Source: an uncultured Flavobacteriales bacterium
GTDB taxonomy: Bacteria; Bacteroidota; Bacteroidia; Flavobacteriales; BACL11
Reading direction: 5' to 3'
Length of the DNA: 41,487 nucleotides
Assembly (NCBI GenBank): GCA_905478185.1
Contig: CAJQHO010000012.1
Span: forward strand, 1-41,487
Below are positions 18,157-27,737 of the stretch, in pieces. Within the stretch, counting starts at the first letter, position 1; the number at the start of each line of letters is the position of its first letter. Under the pieces are notes generated by a model. It did no database searches. It saw only the letters and a list, made by a program, of their open reading frames with translations, and was not told where the DNA came from. Position numbers and translations under genes: made by a program.

Positions 18157-18740
18157 TGCTTACAGAAAAATTAAAGAAATACAACATTATACTTGGCTCA
18201 GCTTCCCCTAGAAGAAAAGAACTCCTCAAAGGAATTGGTTTGAATTTTTCAATAAAAATTACTGATAAAGAAGAGTCTTACCCAACTGACTTAAAAGATA
18301 TTCAAATTGTAGAATTTCTTGCAAAACAGAAACAGGAATTTCTTTCCAAAGAATTAAAAAGCAATGACTTGTTGATAACAGCCGACACAATTGTTAGTCA
18401 AAAAGGAGAGGTTTTACACAAGCCAAAAGATAAAAATGATGCTAAAAATATCCTTTTTAATTTATCAGGAAATAGCCACAGAGTAATAACAGGTATTTGT
18501 ATAAAAACACTAGAAAAGGAAGTTACATTTTCAACAATTACCACAGTTCATTTTAATAAATTATCAGAGATAGAAATTGAATATTACATTACTAAGTTCA
18601 AACCATTTGACAAAGCTGGATCATACGGAATACAAGAGTGGATTGGGTATATTGCAATTGCAAAAATTGAGGGTTCTTACAATAATGTTGTAGGGCTACC
18701 AACTGCTGATTTATACCAAAAATTAAAATTATTCATCTAA
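18156..18740 (+). CDS. maf: Maf family nucleotide pyrophosphatase
   Basis: House-cleaning enzyme that hydrolyses non-canonical or excess nucleoside triphosphates (dTTP/UTP or modified pyrimidines) to monophosphates. N-terminal LGSASPRRKELL, the central ADTIV and the KPKD, GSYGIQEW and NVVGLP segments are the conserved Maf signature regions. At 194 residues it is full length. The start ATG shares its A with the stop codon of the prenyltransferase gene, so it is the last gene of that operon. Confidence 0.94.
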   Translation: MLTEKLKKYNIILGSASPRRKELLKGIGLNFSIKITDKEESYPTDLKDIQIVEFLAKQKQEFLSKELKSNDLLITADTIVSQKGEVLHKPKDKNDAKNILFNLSGNSHRVITGICIKTLEKEVTFSTITTVHFNKLSEIEIEYYITKFKPFDKAGSYGIQEWIGYIAIAKIEGSYNNVVGLPTADLYQKLKLFI

Positions 18741-18753
18741 AGGATCTAAAATT

Positions 18754-18763
18754 CTTATCTTTG
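18754..18763 (+). promoter_or_regulatory. -7 promoter box for polysaccharide export genes
   Basis: A TATCTTTG match lies within these bases. An in-frame TTG at 18761 falls in the box and is therefore not the start. The ATG at 18779 is about 15 bases further on. Confidence 0.6.
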
Positions 18764-18778
18764 CAACAAAACCAAAAA

Positions 18779-19558
18779 ATGTTAAAGATCAAATTTAGTT
18801 CAATTGTCAAGATATTTATCGTTCTACTTTTAGTGCAGTCATGCACTCCAATGAAAAAGATCACTTATCTTAATAACAATCAAAATAGTGAAGGGGACGT
18901 ATCTCCTATACCACCAAAACATCATTTAGAAATAGGTGATATTTTAATGGTAAAAGTTATCAGTAGGAATGAAGAATCCAACAATCTTTTTAATTTAGAA
19001 ACAAATACAAATAGCGCAAACCCTACTCTAACTGCTGCAAATTTATATTTAAATGGGTTTACAATTAGCCAAGAAGGGACTATTGACATTCCTAATGTTG
19101 GGGAAGTTTTAGTGATAAATCAGACTCTTGAAGAAGCTGAGGAAACAATATTAAAGAAGGCAGAGGAATTTCTAATAAACCCATTTGTAATAGTAAAGTT
19201 AGCTAACTTTCAATTTACAATACTAGGAGAAGTAAATGTATCTGGGAATTTTCCAGTTTACAAAGAAGGACTAACAATTTATGATGCAATTGCAATGGCT
19301 GGAGGAATTAATGACTTTGGAAACCTTACAAAAATTAAGATTATACGTTCTGAAAATAATAATAAAAAAATTCATAAAATTGATTTAACTTCAAGTGACA
19401 TTATAACTTCAGATTTTTTCTATTTAAGAAATAATGATTTGATTTATGTACAGCCTCTTAAATTTAAAGGATTTAAAAAATCACAATCTCAATTACTACT
19501 TTCAGCATTAACAACTTTTGCAGTTTTATTTAATGTATATTTAAAATTCTCAGAATAA
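18779..19558 (+). CDS. Polysaccharide export lipoprotein (Wza/BexD-like)
   Basis: Outer-membrane export component for capsular or exopolysaccharide. The N terminus is a lipoprotein signal with lipobox VQSC (Cys22). A Poly_export domain follows (about residues 50-140, including EIGDILMVKV and GTIDIPNVGEV). Next comes an SLBB-type segment (about 145-225, with FTILGEVNVSGNFPV and AMAGGINDFG). A hydrophobic C-terminal stretch (LLLSALTTFAVLFNVYL) probably crosses the outer membrane. The length is 259. The tyrosine kinase gene starts four bases downstream, the standard Wza-Wzc pairing. The ATG was preferred over TTG at 18761, which is inside the promoter box. Confidence 0.9.
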   Translation: MLKIKFSSIVKIFIVLLLVQSCTPMKKITYLNNNQNSEGDVSPIPPKHHLEIGDILMVKVISRNEESNNLFNLETNTNSANPTLTAANLYLNGFTISQEGTIDIPNVGEVLVINQTLEEAEETILKKAEEFLINPFVIVKLANFQFTILGEVNVSGNFPVYKEGLTIYDAIAMAGGINDFGNLTKIKIIRSENNNKKIHKIDLTSSDIITSDFFYLRNNDLIYVQPLKFKGFKKSQSQLLLSALTTFAVLFNVYLKFSE

Positions 19559-19562
19559 ATTT

Positions 19563-21953
19563 ATGATTGAAAATCAAAATCAGCAAGAAGAAACTATTGA
19601 TATTAAAGCCCTAATTCTGAAATACTCTCAATACTGGTATTTCTTTTTACTTTCAATTTTATTTTTTGTTTGCTTAGCCTTCTTAAGTAACAGATTGACA
19701 GTTCCTGAATATAGCGTTTCAACAACATTACTGATACGAGATGATAACAATACTCAGCTTGGAGCGGAAAACCTATTAGAAGGCTTAGAGCTGTTTAGCG
19801 GAAAGCAAAACATAAAAAATGAAATTGTCATTTTAAATTCTTACACAAGTACTGAAAAGGTTATTAGAGAACTTAAACTTGGACTTAGTTACCATCAACA
19901 CGGATTTTTTCAAACAAATGAACTTTTTGAAAACTCACCTATTACTGTTGAATTAGACTCCAATCACAACCAAATAACCGAGACTGTATTTAAGATTGAA
20001 ATCCTGAATGAAAATGAATTTCGGGTTTTAGCCACTACAGATGATTTATTTCCTTACAACTTACAAACTGAAAAGTTTGATAAAACATTATTAGCAAATA
20101 TTAATCTTGATAAAACTTACAAGTTTAATGAAGAAATCAAATCTGAATACTACTCATTTTCAATAAAGAAAAGTATCTTTTTTAATTTAGATAAAATCAA
20201 AAAAGGAAGACTGAGCTATTCTTTTAAACTTCACCAAAACAGGGGGTTAGCACACAATCTTATTAATAACATTATCATTAATCCTATTAATAAAGAAACA
20301 TCTATTCTGAAACTTAGTATTAAAGGGAAAACGCCTAAGAAAAATATCACTATTCTTGATAAAGTTACAGAGATATACATTAGAAGTGGCTTAGATGAAA
20401 AAAATATTATGGCAGTTAATACCATATATTTTATTGATGATCAGCTTGCTATAATTCAAGATTCATTAACTAATATTGAAAATCAAATCAAAAGTTTTAA
20501 ACAACAAAACGCTAATCTTGATTTGGTGGACAAAGAGTTTGGTACATTTTTTCAAAAACAAAGACTAGACAATACACTCTCAGAGCAATCTGTAAACATT
20601 AGGTATTACGAATCATTATTATCCTACTTAAAAGAAGATAAAAACGCAAATTCAATTGTGTCGCCAACTTCAATGGGAATCAGTAATCCTGAATTAAATG
20701 GTCTGATCAATCAGCTTTTGCAACTTTATGCTAGAAAAGGCGAATTACAAATTACAACAACTGAAAAGAACCCTGCTTATCAAGCTGTTTTATCACAAAT
20801 AAAACATACTAAAAAAACTATCATTGAAAATGTTAGTAACCTAATTGCTTCTGCTACAATTTACGAAACAGATCTTAAAAGCAGAATTAATACCTTTAAT
20901 TCAAAAATCAGCACTCTACCAGCAGCTGAAAAAGAATATCTTATTTTAAAAAGAAAATATGAATATAATGAGCAAACAGCAATTTACTTACAGCAAAAAA
21001 GATATGAAGCATCACTAGCAAAAGCAGGTACAGAATCAGATCATAAAGTAATAGACCCTGCAAGATTAGACTCAGAAATACCGATTAAACCGAGAAAAAG
21101 TTTAGCTTATTTTATTGCAATTTTACTTGGACTCTTTATTCCTATTGCAATTATTTCTTTAAGAGGTTTCTTTAGTGACACTATTTATAGTAAATCAGAC
21201 TTAAATAACGCTTCTAATATTCCAGTTTTAGGTTTAGTTGGGCATAGCGATAAAGCGACAAGCATGGTTGTTTCTACTGCTTCAAAATCAATTATTGCAG
21301 AATCATTTAGATCATTAAGAACTAATATTCAATATTTAGCTGCTGAAAAAGAAAAAAAAGTTATTACAATTACCTCATCAATTGGAGGAGAAGGAAAAAC
21401 CTTTACTGCTATGAATCTTGCAGCAATATTTGCGTTATCAGGGCATAAAACTATTTTAATTGGAGGTGATTTAAGAAAACCTAAACTCCATAATGATTTT
21501 AATCTAAAAGATGATGCGGGCTTAAGTAATTTTTTAATAAATAAGTCATCATTACAAGATGTAATTACTCAAACTGAAATTGAAAGCCTAGAAGTTATTG
21601 GGTCAGGCCCTACTCCACCAAACCCAGCTGAACTTTTAGATAGCCCAAAAATGCAAGAATTAATAACTGAACTAAACAAAACTTACGATTATGTTATTAT
21701 TGACACACCTCCTATTGGACTAGTTACTGATGGTGTAATCTTAATGCAACATGCTGACATTAATTTATATGTAGTTAGACATGGATACTCAAAAGCAAAA
21801 TCATTAAGTATAGTTAACAACTTATACGAACTAGAACAAATTAAAAATGTTCATGTTATTATTAATGATTTTAAATATTCATCTTCAGGCTATGGGTATG
21901 GATATGGCTATGGATACGGGACATCAGGATATGGTTATTATGAGGAAGAATAA
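19563..21953 (+). CDS. Wzc-like polysaccharide co-polymerase and BY-type tyrosine kinase
   Basis: Inner-membrane regulator of polysaccharide chain length and export. A Wzz domain opens the protein with a membrane helix at about residues 24-46. A long coiled-coil periplasmic region follows, then a second helix (about 515-540) and a cytoplasmic BY-kinase domain. Walker A is IGGEGKT (607-613, Lys612), Walker A' is GGDLRKPK and Walker B is VIIDTPP. The C-terminal tail is almost all Gly-Tyr, with about eight tyrosines before EEE, the usual autophosphorylation cluster. At 796 residues it is full length. No glycosyltransferase, flippase or Wzb phosphatase gene follows. Confidence 0.93.
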   Translation: MIENQNQQEETIDIKALILKYSQYWYFFLLSILFFVCLAFLSNRLTVPEYSVSTTLLIRDDNNTQLGAENLLEGLELFSGKQNIKNEIVILNSYTSTEKVIRELKLGLSYHQHGFFQTNELFENSPITVELDSNHNQITETVFKIEILNENEFRVLATTDDLFPYNLQTEKFDKTLLANINLDKTYKFNEEIKSEYYSFSIKKSIFFNLDKIKKGRLSYSFKLHQNRGLAHNLINNIIINPINKETSILKLSIKGKTPKKNITILDKVTEIYIRSGLDEKNIMAVNTIYFIDDQLAIIQDSLTNIENQIKSFKQQNANLDLVDKEFGTFFQKQRLDNTLSEQSVNIRYYESLLSYLKEDKNANSIVSPTSMGISNPELNGLINQLLQLYARKGELQITTTEKNPAYQAVLSQIKHTKKTIIENVSNLIASATIYETDLKSRINTFNSKISTLPAAEKEYLILKRKYEYNEQTAIYLQQKRYEASLAKAGTESDHKVIDPARLDSEIPIKPRKSLAYFIAILLGLFIPIAIISLRGFFSDTIYSKSDLNNASNIPVLGLVGHSDKATSMVVSTASKSIIAESFRSLRTNIQYLAAEKEKKVITITSSIGGEGKTFTAMNLAAIFALSGHKTILIGGDLRKPKLHNDFNLKDDAGLSNFLINKSSLQDVITQTEIESLEVIGSGPTPPNPAELLDSPKMQELITELNKTYDYVIIDTPPIGLVTDGVILMQHADINLYVVRHGYSKAKSLSIVNNLYELEQIKNVHVIINDFKYSSSGYGYGYGYGYGTSGYGYYEEE
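21888..21917 (+). repeat. Hexanucleotide repeat coding for (Gly-Tyr)5
   Basis: Five consecutive GGN-TAY units in the tyrosine tail of the kinase gene, with partial copies just after. The units are in frame, so gain or loss of one changes the tail by two residues without a frameshift. Confidence 0.75.
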
Positions 21954-22051
21954 AACTAGCAATAACCACTAATATTAAAAGCCCGATTTTATTGAACTTT
22001 TTCTTTCTATAATCCTTTTATTTTTATCAGTTTTGTAGAAAATTTAAAAGT

Positions 22052-23260
22052 ATGAGCAACAAGAAAGGAACACCAGCAAATAAAATACAAGATTTACAGT
22101 TTTTTGGAGAGTTTGGAGGGGTAAACCCATCCATTGCAGATTCATCAACCTTTACCTATTTAGCAGGTAAAACTATGGGAGATGTATTTGAAGGAACACA
22201 AGAAGGGTGTTACCTTTATTCACGACACACAAATCCATCAACATCATACTTAGCACAAGCAATTGCTGGAATGGAATATACAAAAGGAGCTATTCTTTCA
22301 GCTTCAGGAATGGGAGCAATTACAACTACACTTTTGCAATGTTGTAGCACTGGTGATGAAATAATTAGTAGCCGTACAATTTATGGTGGTACTTATGCTT
22401 TTATGAAAAACTATTTACCAAAGTTTAACATCAAAACAACTTTTGTAAACACAACTAAACTAGAAGAAATTGAAAATGCAATTACTGACAAAACAAAAGT
22501 AATTTATTGTGAGACAATGAGTAATCCTTTATTAGAGGTTTCAGATATTAATGCTATTGCTGAAGTTGCAAAAAAACATGGTATTAAATTTGTAGTAGAC
22601 AATACCTTTACTCCTATGATTTTTTCTCCAGCAAAAATGGGAGCTGATGTTGTGATTCACTCATTAACAAAATTTATTAATGGCACTTCAGATACTGTTG
22701 GTGGAGTTGTTTGTTCTGATGAAGAGTTTATTGGAAGTATGATTGATGTAAATTCAGGAAGTGCTATGCTTTTAGGTCCTACTATGGATGCCGTGAGAGC
22801 TGCAAGTATTCTTAAAAATATTCGTACACTTCACTTAAGAATAAAAAAACATTCTGAAAATGCTCAATACCTTGCTGAAAAATTCCAAGCTGACAATTTA
22901 AGAGTAATTTATCCTGGTCTTGAGAATCATCCTCAGCACGAAATGATGAAAAAAAGCATGAATGACGGATTTGGTTTTGGAGGTATGTTGGTTCTCGATA
23001 CAAAAACTAAAGAAAAAGCAAATACATTAATGGAAGAAATGCAAAACAACAACCTTGGTTATTTAGCTGTAAGTTTAGGGTTCTACAAAACATTATTTTC
23101 TGCACCAGGTCTATCTACTTCATCTGAAATACCTGAAGAAGAAAGAGAGACAATGGGGCTTTCTGATGGATTAGTTCGTATCTCAATCGGACTAGATAAT
23201 GACATTGAAAGAACTTACAATACTATGGTGGATTGTATGAAGAAGGTTGGGGTTTTATAG
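22052..23260 (+). CDS. Cys/Met-metabolism PLP enzyme, methionine gamma-lyase/cystathionine-lyase-like
   Basis: Cytosolic PLP enzyme of the trans-sulfuration family. Typical features are YSRHTNPST near residue 55, the SGMGAI cofactor loop, DNTFTP before the active site, and the Schiff-base Lys207 in HSLTKFINGTSDTVGG. The 402 residues fit the family. The family contains cystathionine gamma-synthase, beta- and gamma-lyases, O-acetylhomoserine sulfhydrylase and methionine gamma-lyase, which are hard to separate by eye. A lyase is my best guess and is not proven. It is flanked by unrelated genes and seems to be its own transcription unit. Confidence 0.85.
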   Translation: MSNKKGTPANKIQDLQFFGEFGGVNPSIADSSTFTYLAGKTMGDVFEGTQEGCYLYSRHTNPSTSYLAQAIAGMEYTKGAILSASGMGAITTTLLQCCSTGDEIISSRTIYGGTYAFMKNYLPKFNIKTTFVNTTKLEEIENAITDKTKVIYCETMSNPLLEVSDINAIAEVAKKHGIKFVVDNTFTPMIFSPAKMGADVVIHSLTKFINGTSDTVGGVVCSDEEFIGSMIDVNSGSAMLLGPTMDAVRAASILKNIRTLHLRIKKHSENAQYLAEKFQADNLRVIYPGLENHPQHEMMKKSMNDGFGFGGMLVLDTKTKEKANTLMEEMQNNNLGYLAVSLGFYKTLFSAPGLSTSSEIPEEERETMGLSDGLVRISIGLDNDIERTYNTMVDCMKKVGVL

Positions 23261-23306
23261 ATAAATGTTATAAAATCTTAGCTTAGTACAACATCAATTT
23301 TTCTTT

Positions 23307-23314
23307 TATCTTTA
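23307..23314 (+). promoter_or_regulatory. Possible -7 box for nhaC
   Basis: TATCTTTA differs from TAnnTTTG in the last base only and is 17 bases before the ATG. Confidence 0.35.
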
Positions 23315-23331
23315 CATCTTAAAAAAATAAG

Positions 23332-24765
23332 ATGACAGATAAAAAAACACCTTACTTTTTCGCACTTTTACCAATTATAGTCTTAGTTGCACTTTTAGCA
23401 TATAATGTATTCTTATATGGAGACAATTCTCTTGGGGGAGCAAATCAATTAGCTTTACTTTTTGCTGCAGCAACTGCATCAATAGTAGGAATAAAATTTG
23501 GATCCAAGTGGAAAACTATCTTAGATGGAATTAGCAAAAGTATTTCGAGTACTACTCCATCGTTAATAATTCTATTACTTATTGGAGCTTTAGCCGGTAC
23601 TTGGCTAATAAGTGGTATTGTTCCTGCTATGATTTTTTATGGTTTGCAAATCCTAAACCCTAAAACATTCCTATTTGCAACAGCAATAATTACAGCAATT
23701 GTAAGTTTAGCAACAGGAAGCTCTTGGAGTACAATAGCAACTATTGGTATTGCTCTTTTAGGTATAGGACAAGCACTTGGATTGCCAACAGGTTTGGTTG
23801 GTGGGGCAATTATTTCTGGCGCTTATTTTGGGGATAAAATGTCACCATTATCGGACACTACAAATTTAGCACCTGCAATGGCTGGTTCGGATTTATTTAC
23901 ACATATAAGATATATGATGTACACAACTATTCCTTCTTTTGCAATTACACTTATCATTTTTTTAGTAATTGGATTTACTTTTGAATCATCAGGAAATCAA
24001 GATATAAATATGCTCTTATCAGCTATTTCTAATTTATTCAACATAAGTGGGTGGCTCTTTTTAGTTCCAATTTTGGTAATTGCGCTTATCATTAAAAAAA
24101 CTCCAGCCATTCCAGCATTATTAGCAGGAACACTCTTAGGAGGCATCTTTGCTATTATCTTTCAGCCAGATGCTGTAATATCAATTACTAGTGCTGAATC
24201 ATTAACTTTTAGTTCGGCTTATATAGCAGTTATAAATGCTATGGGAAGTGAAATTTCTATCACAACTGAAAATGAAATGATTAACAATTTACTCTCAACA
24301 GGTGGTATGTACGGAATGCTTAATACGGTTTGGCTGATTATTTGCGCTATGATTTTTGGTGGAGCTATGGAGGCAACAGGACTTTTAAGAAGAGTTGCTG
24401 AGCCTATAATTAGTTATGCTCAGAGCACTGGGAGTTTGATTGCAACTACAGCAGGAACTTGTGTATTTTTCAACATCACAGCATCTGATCAGTATTTAGC
24501 AATTGTAGTTCCTGGAAGAATGTATGCTGATACTTATAAAGAGAAAGGTCTTGCTCCTGAGAACTTAAGTAGAACTTTGGAAGATGCAGGAACTGTTACT
24601 TCAGTTTTAGTTCCTTGGAATACTTGTGGAGCAACTCAATCAGCAGTTTTGGGTGTAGCAACCTTTGCTTATTTGCCTTTTTGTTTTTTCAATCTTATTT
24701 CTCCACTTATGACCATTGCTTATGGTTACCTGGGGATTAAGATTAAAAAGTTAGAAAATAAATAA
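23332..24765 (+). CDS. nhaC: Na+/H+ antiporter NhaC family
   Basis: Inner-membrane antiporter. The 477 residues contain about 11-12 hydrophobic helices. The conserved NhaC segments are ATGSSWSTIATIG (about residue 125), GDKMSPLSDTTNLA (about 168) and the late VLVPWNTCGA stretch with its Thr-Cys. Members exchange Na+/H+, and some exchange malate/lactate or other organic anions, so the substrate is inferred from the family only. A -7 box for the following gene begins right behind its stop codon. Confidence 0.9.
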   Translation: MTDKKTPYFFALLPIIVLVALLAYNVFLYGDNSLGGANQLALLFAAATASIVGIKFGSKWKTILDGISKSISSTTPSLIILLLIGALAGTWLISGIVPAMIFYGLQILNPKTFLFATAIITAIVSLATGSSWSTIATIGIALLGIGQALGLPTGLVGGAIISGAYFGDKMSPLSDTTNLAPAMAGSDLFTHIRYMMYTTIPSFAITLIIFLVIGFTFESSGNQDINMLLSAISNLFNISGWLFLVPILVIALIIKKTPAIPALLAGTLLGGIFAIIFQPDAVISITSAESLTFSSAYIAVINAMGSEISITTENEMINNLLSTGGMYGMLNTVWLIICAMIFGGAMEATGLLRRVAEPIISYAQSTGSLIATTAGTCVFFNITASDQYLAIVVPGRMYADTYKEKGLAPENLSRTLEDAGTVTSVLVPWNTCGATQSAVLGVATFAYLPFCFFNLISPLMTIAYGYLGIKIKKLENK

Positions 24766-24766
24766 C

Positions 24767-24774
24767 TATATTTG
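24767..24774 (+). promoter_or_regulatory. -7 promoter box for S51-like gene
   Basis: TATATTTG, a full TAnnTTTG match, begins one base after the nhaC stop codon. The ATC codon that opens the S51 reading frame lies four bases beyond the box. Confidence 0.5.
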
Positions 24775-24778
24775 AAGC

Positions 24779-26604
24779 ATCAAAAAGTTTCTTGTCTATG
24801 CATTTCTACTATCATCTATCCTCTCCTACTCTCAAGGGAGTTTAGTACTTATTGGAGGTGGTGGAGAAAGCAATGGAGGCTGGAGTGACGCTCCATACAC
24901 TTGGGGGCTTGACCAATCTCAAAACAAAAAAGTTGCAGTTATTTATTATAGCACTTCTACTTCATGGATTCCAGAATATTTTATGGATTTAGGTGCTTCT
25001 GATACTGCCAAATTTGACATTGACAATCTTACTTTAGCGAACTCCCAAGCTACTTACGATAGTTTAATGAACTATGATGTGTTTTTTATAAAAGGTGGCG
25101 ACCAATGGGATTATTACAACACTTGGAAGAACACTAAGGTTGAAGATGCTATTACCGATAAATTCAATCAAGGAGGTGTGATAATGGGAACTTCTGCTGG
25201 AATGGCAATTTTATCTAAACTGATATTTACAGCAGAAAACGGAAGTGTCTATCCTGATGATGCAATGACTGATGAAAATGACCCTGACATAACTTTAGTA
25301 GATGATTTCTTAAATATTTTTTCAGAATATATATTTGACACTCATTTTGTGGAAAGGGGAAGACTAGGAAGACTTATTCCTTTTTGTCTAAACACCTCAC
25401 TATCACCTTTTAATAATAGTCATTTTAAAAATGGATTGGGAGTTGATGATAGAACTGCTATATGTATTGATAGTAATAATATAGGTGAAGTAATGGGCTC
25501 AGCAGCAGTAACAATAATAGAAAGGATCTTTAGTCCATTAAATCAAGACCCAAGAATTTCACAGTTAATAAACAGACAAAAGTTTAACTTCAATACTTTC
25601 CAGGTAATTAGTGCTCCTGGGGCATATACAATCACACAACCCTCTCAAATATTTTATCAGAATTATAAAAACACACTATTTGTTTGTGGTAGTGATAGTC
25701 TTGAGCATTTTGATAATTTTATTATTGATTTGGATAGTTTTAGCGGTATCCCTCAAGAAAATATTTATATATATACATGCAATCCCAATAGAGCTTCACT
25801 CATAGAAAATAAAATCAATAACTTAGGAAACCCTAACACTTTTATTATTGATATAAATAATGGAGATTTACTTCCTAGTTCTGACTTTACAACTTCTAAC
25901 AAAATTCTTTTTTATGAGAATGATTGGAGTATTTTAAATGATTTTTTGAACAATACAGTAAATGGTAATATCCTTAAAATAAAATTAAGGGACAATGTAA
26001 CAATTACTGCCTTTGCTGGGCAAGATGCAAAGTTTGTAGGGACAACTTTTTGCTCTAACATTCATGATAATATTTATGGTGCATATTATGGTGAATTAGA
26101 ATTTGAAAAAGGATTAAACTTGATTAAAAGCTCAATATTTATGCCTAATACCTTTGATAAGTACACTAGTGACTATTACGAAAATACTCAATCAGCCGTA
26201 ACTTGGGCAATGGTAAAAGATACTTTGAAGTACGGTCTTTACTTACCTTATAATGGACACCTGAAAATAGCTCAGAATGCAGTATACAAAGTAGTTTACA
26301 TCAGAGGAGTAGCGCCAATTATATTAATGAATAATGAAACAAAAGTAAATACAACATCTTCAATGTTTACTCATCACAAAATTTTTTAAGGCAAGCAGTA
26401 AGTTTTAAAGAATTTTCATTAATTCGTTACTACTTAGCATGGGGAAGTACAACAACAGTTGGATTTGGAGAAACTACAAAAGAAAACGGAAAACTACAAA
26501 ACATCACAAATATATTAGGAGAAAAAACAAAAGCAACACCAAATACTCCTCTATTTTATAAATATGAAAATGGTAAAGTAGAAAAGAAAATAATTATTGA
26601 CTAA
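24779..26604 (+). pseudogene. Secreted peptidase S51/cyanophycinase-like gene, damaged at start and 3' end
   Basis: The gene encodes a Ser hydrolase of the S51/cyanophycinase class. Nucleophile Ser lies in GTSAG, followed by the DTHFVERGRLGRL signature. The frame begins at 24779 with ATC, then a clear signal peptide (KKFLVYAFLLSSILSYSQ) and the first strand SLVLIGGGGE. A stop (24773-24775) sits just upstream, and no ATG, GTG or TTG occurs in frame before 24983. Starting at 24983 would lose the signal and the first strand. Near the end, TAA at 26387 stops the frame right after six T (26382-26387). One added T continues into 72 more codons, ending at 26604 with ENGKVEKKIIID. It may be a decaying gene, a sequencing error at the T run, or a case of slippage. 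Confidence 0.7.
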
Positions 26605-27734
26605 GAAAATAAGCCTTTTAAAACATCAACTACATAATCAACTTCTTCTATTGTATTGTATTTGCTAAATGAAAATCTAACTGATGGTCTCTTTGAATTA
26701 GGATTAATCTCCTGAATAACATGAGATCCTTTATTACTGCCTGATGTACATGCACTGCCTCCACTACACGCAATTCCTTTAATATCTAAATTAAACAACA
26801 ACATCTCAGCCATTGGAGTTTCAGGAAAACTACAACTAAGCACAGTATGTAAGCTATTATCTATATCATCACACATACCATTAAACTTAACTTGAGGGAT
26901 ATGCTTTTTCAACTCAGCTATCATATGAGACTTAATTCGCTTAATATATTCTGTTTCCTCTTCCATTTTTTCATAAGCCATCTCCATAGCATGAGAAATT
27001 GCAGCAATACCAATTAAATTTTCAGTTCCAGCACGCATATTTCTTTCTTGAGACCCTCCACTAAGTAATGGTGAAATTTTAATGTTATCAGATATATATA
27101 CGAAACCAATACCTTTAGGTCCATGAAATTTATGAGCGGATGCTGCTATAAAATCAACATTAATTTTTTGTAAATCATAACTATAATGAGCCATAGTTTG
27201 TACAGTATCAGAATGAAATATTGCATTATGTTCTTTGCAGATATCTCCAATAGCAGTAATATCCTGAATAGTTCCTATCTCATTATTTGCATGTAAAATA
27301 GATACGAAAGTCCTTGGGTGACTTTCTAATAACTCTTTAAGGTTTGATAATGAAACCTGACCCTTTTCATTTACTTCAACATACGATAATTTAATCACTC
27401 CTGACTTTTCTAACTCCTCCAAAGGATGTAACACAGCATGATGAGAAAGCTTAGAAGTAATAGCATGAGTAATATTATGATCTTTTATACCACATTTAAT
27501 AGCCATATTATCAGCTTCAGTCCCGCCAGAAGTAAAGAAAATATTTCCTGGAGATGTATTTAAAAAATTTGCAATTTTTTTTCTACTTGTCTCAATAATA
27601 CTTCTAGTTGCGCGCCCAAAAGAATGTTGTGATGATGGATTTCCATAATGATTTTTCATTATATCTGTCATTACATCAATCACTTCTGGTGCCATTGGTG
27701 TAGTGGCGGCATTATCAAAAAAAACTTTTATCAT
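26601..27734 (-). CDS. Cysteine desulfurase (NifS/IscS family)
   Basis: PLP enzyme that takes sulfur from cysteine for Fe-S clusters and tRNA thiolation. PLP Lys202 lies in SAHKFHGPKG, and the persulfide Cys329 lies in the GSACTSG loop. The N terminus FDNAATTPM is typical. The long loop and SACTSG place it in the NifS/IscS group rather than SufS. The length is 377. It starts three bases after the glmM stop and is co-transcribed with it. Its stop overlaps the tail of the convergent S51 gene by four bases. No iscU or iscR gene is adjacent. Confidence 0.93.
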   Translation of the reverse strand: MIKVFFDNAATTPMAPEVIDVMTDIMKNHYGNPSSQHSFGRATRSIIETSRKKIANFLNTSPGNIFFTSGGTEADNMAIKCGIKDHNITHAITSKLSHHAVLHPLEELEKSGVIKLSYVEVNEKGQVSLSNLKELLESHPRTFVSILHANNEIGTIQDITAIGDICKEHNAIFHSDTVQTMAHYSYDLQKINVDFIAASAHKFHGPKGIGFVYISDNIKISPLLSGGSQERNMRAGTENLIGIAAISHAMEMAYEKMEEETEYIKRIKSHMIAELKKHIPQVKFNGMCDDIDNSLHTVLSCSFPETPMAEMLLFNLDIKGIACSGGSACTSGSNKGSHVIQEINPNSKRPSVRFSFSKYNTIEEVDYVVDVLKGLFS

Positions 27735-27737
27735 ATT

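Noticed and set aside
21888-21950. Short tandem repeat as a CRISPR or mobile-element mark
   Set aside because: Units are six bases, in frame, and code for the known tyrosine tail of BY kinases. There are no spacers.
21954-22051. Possible terminator after the Wzc-like gene
   Set aside because: T-rich stretches are present but I see no convincing stem.
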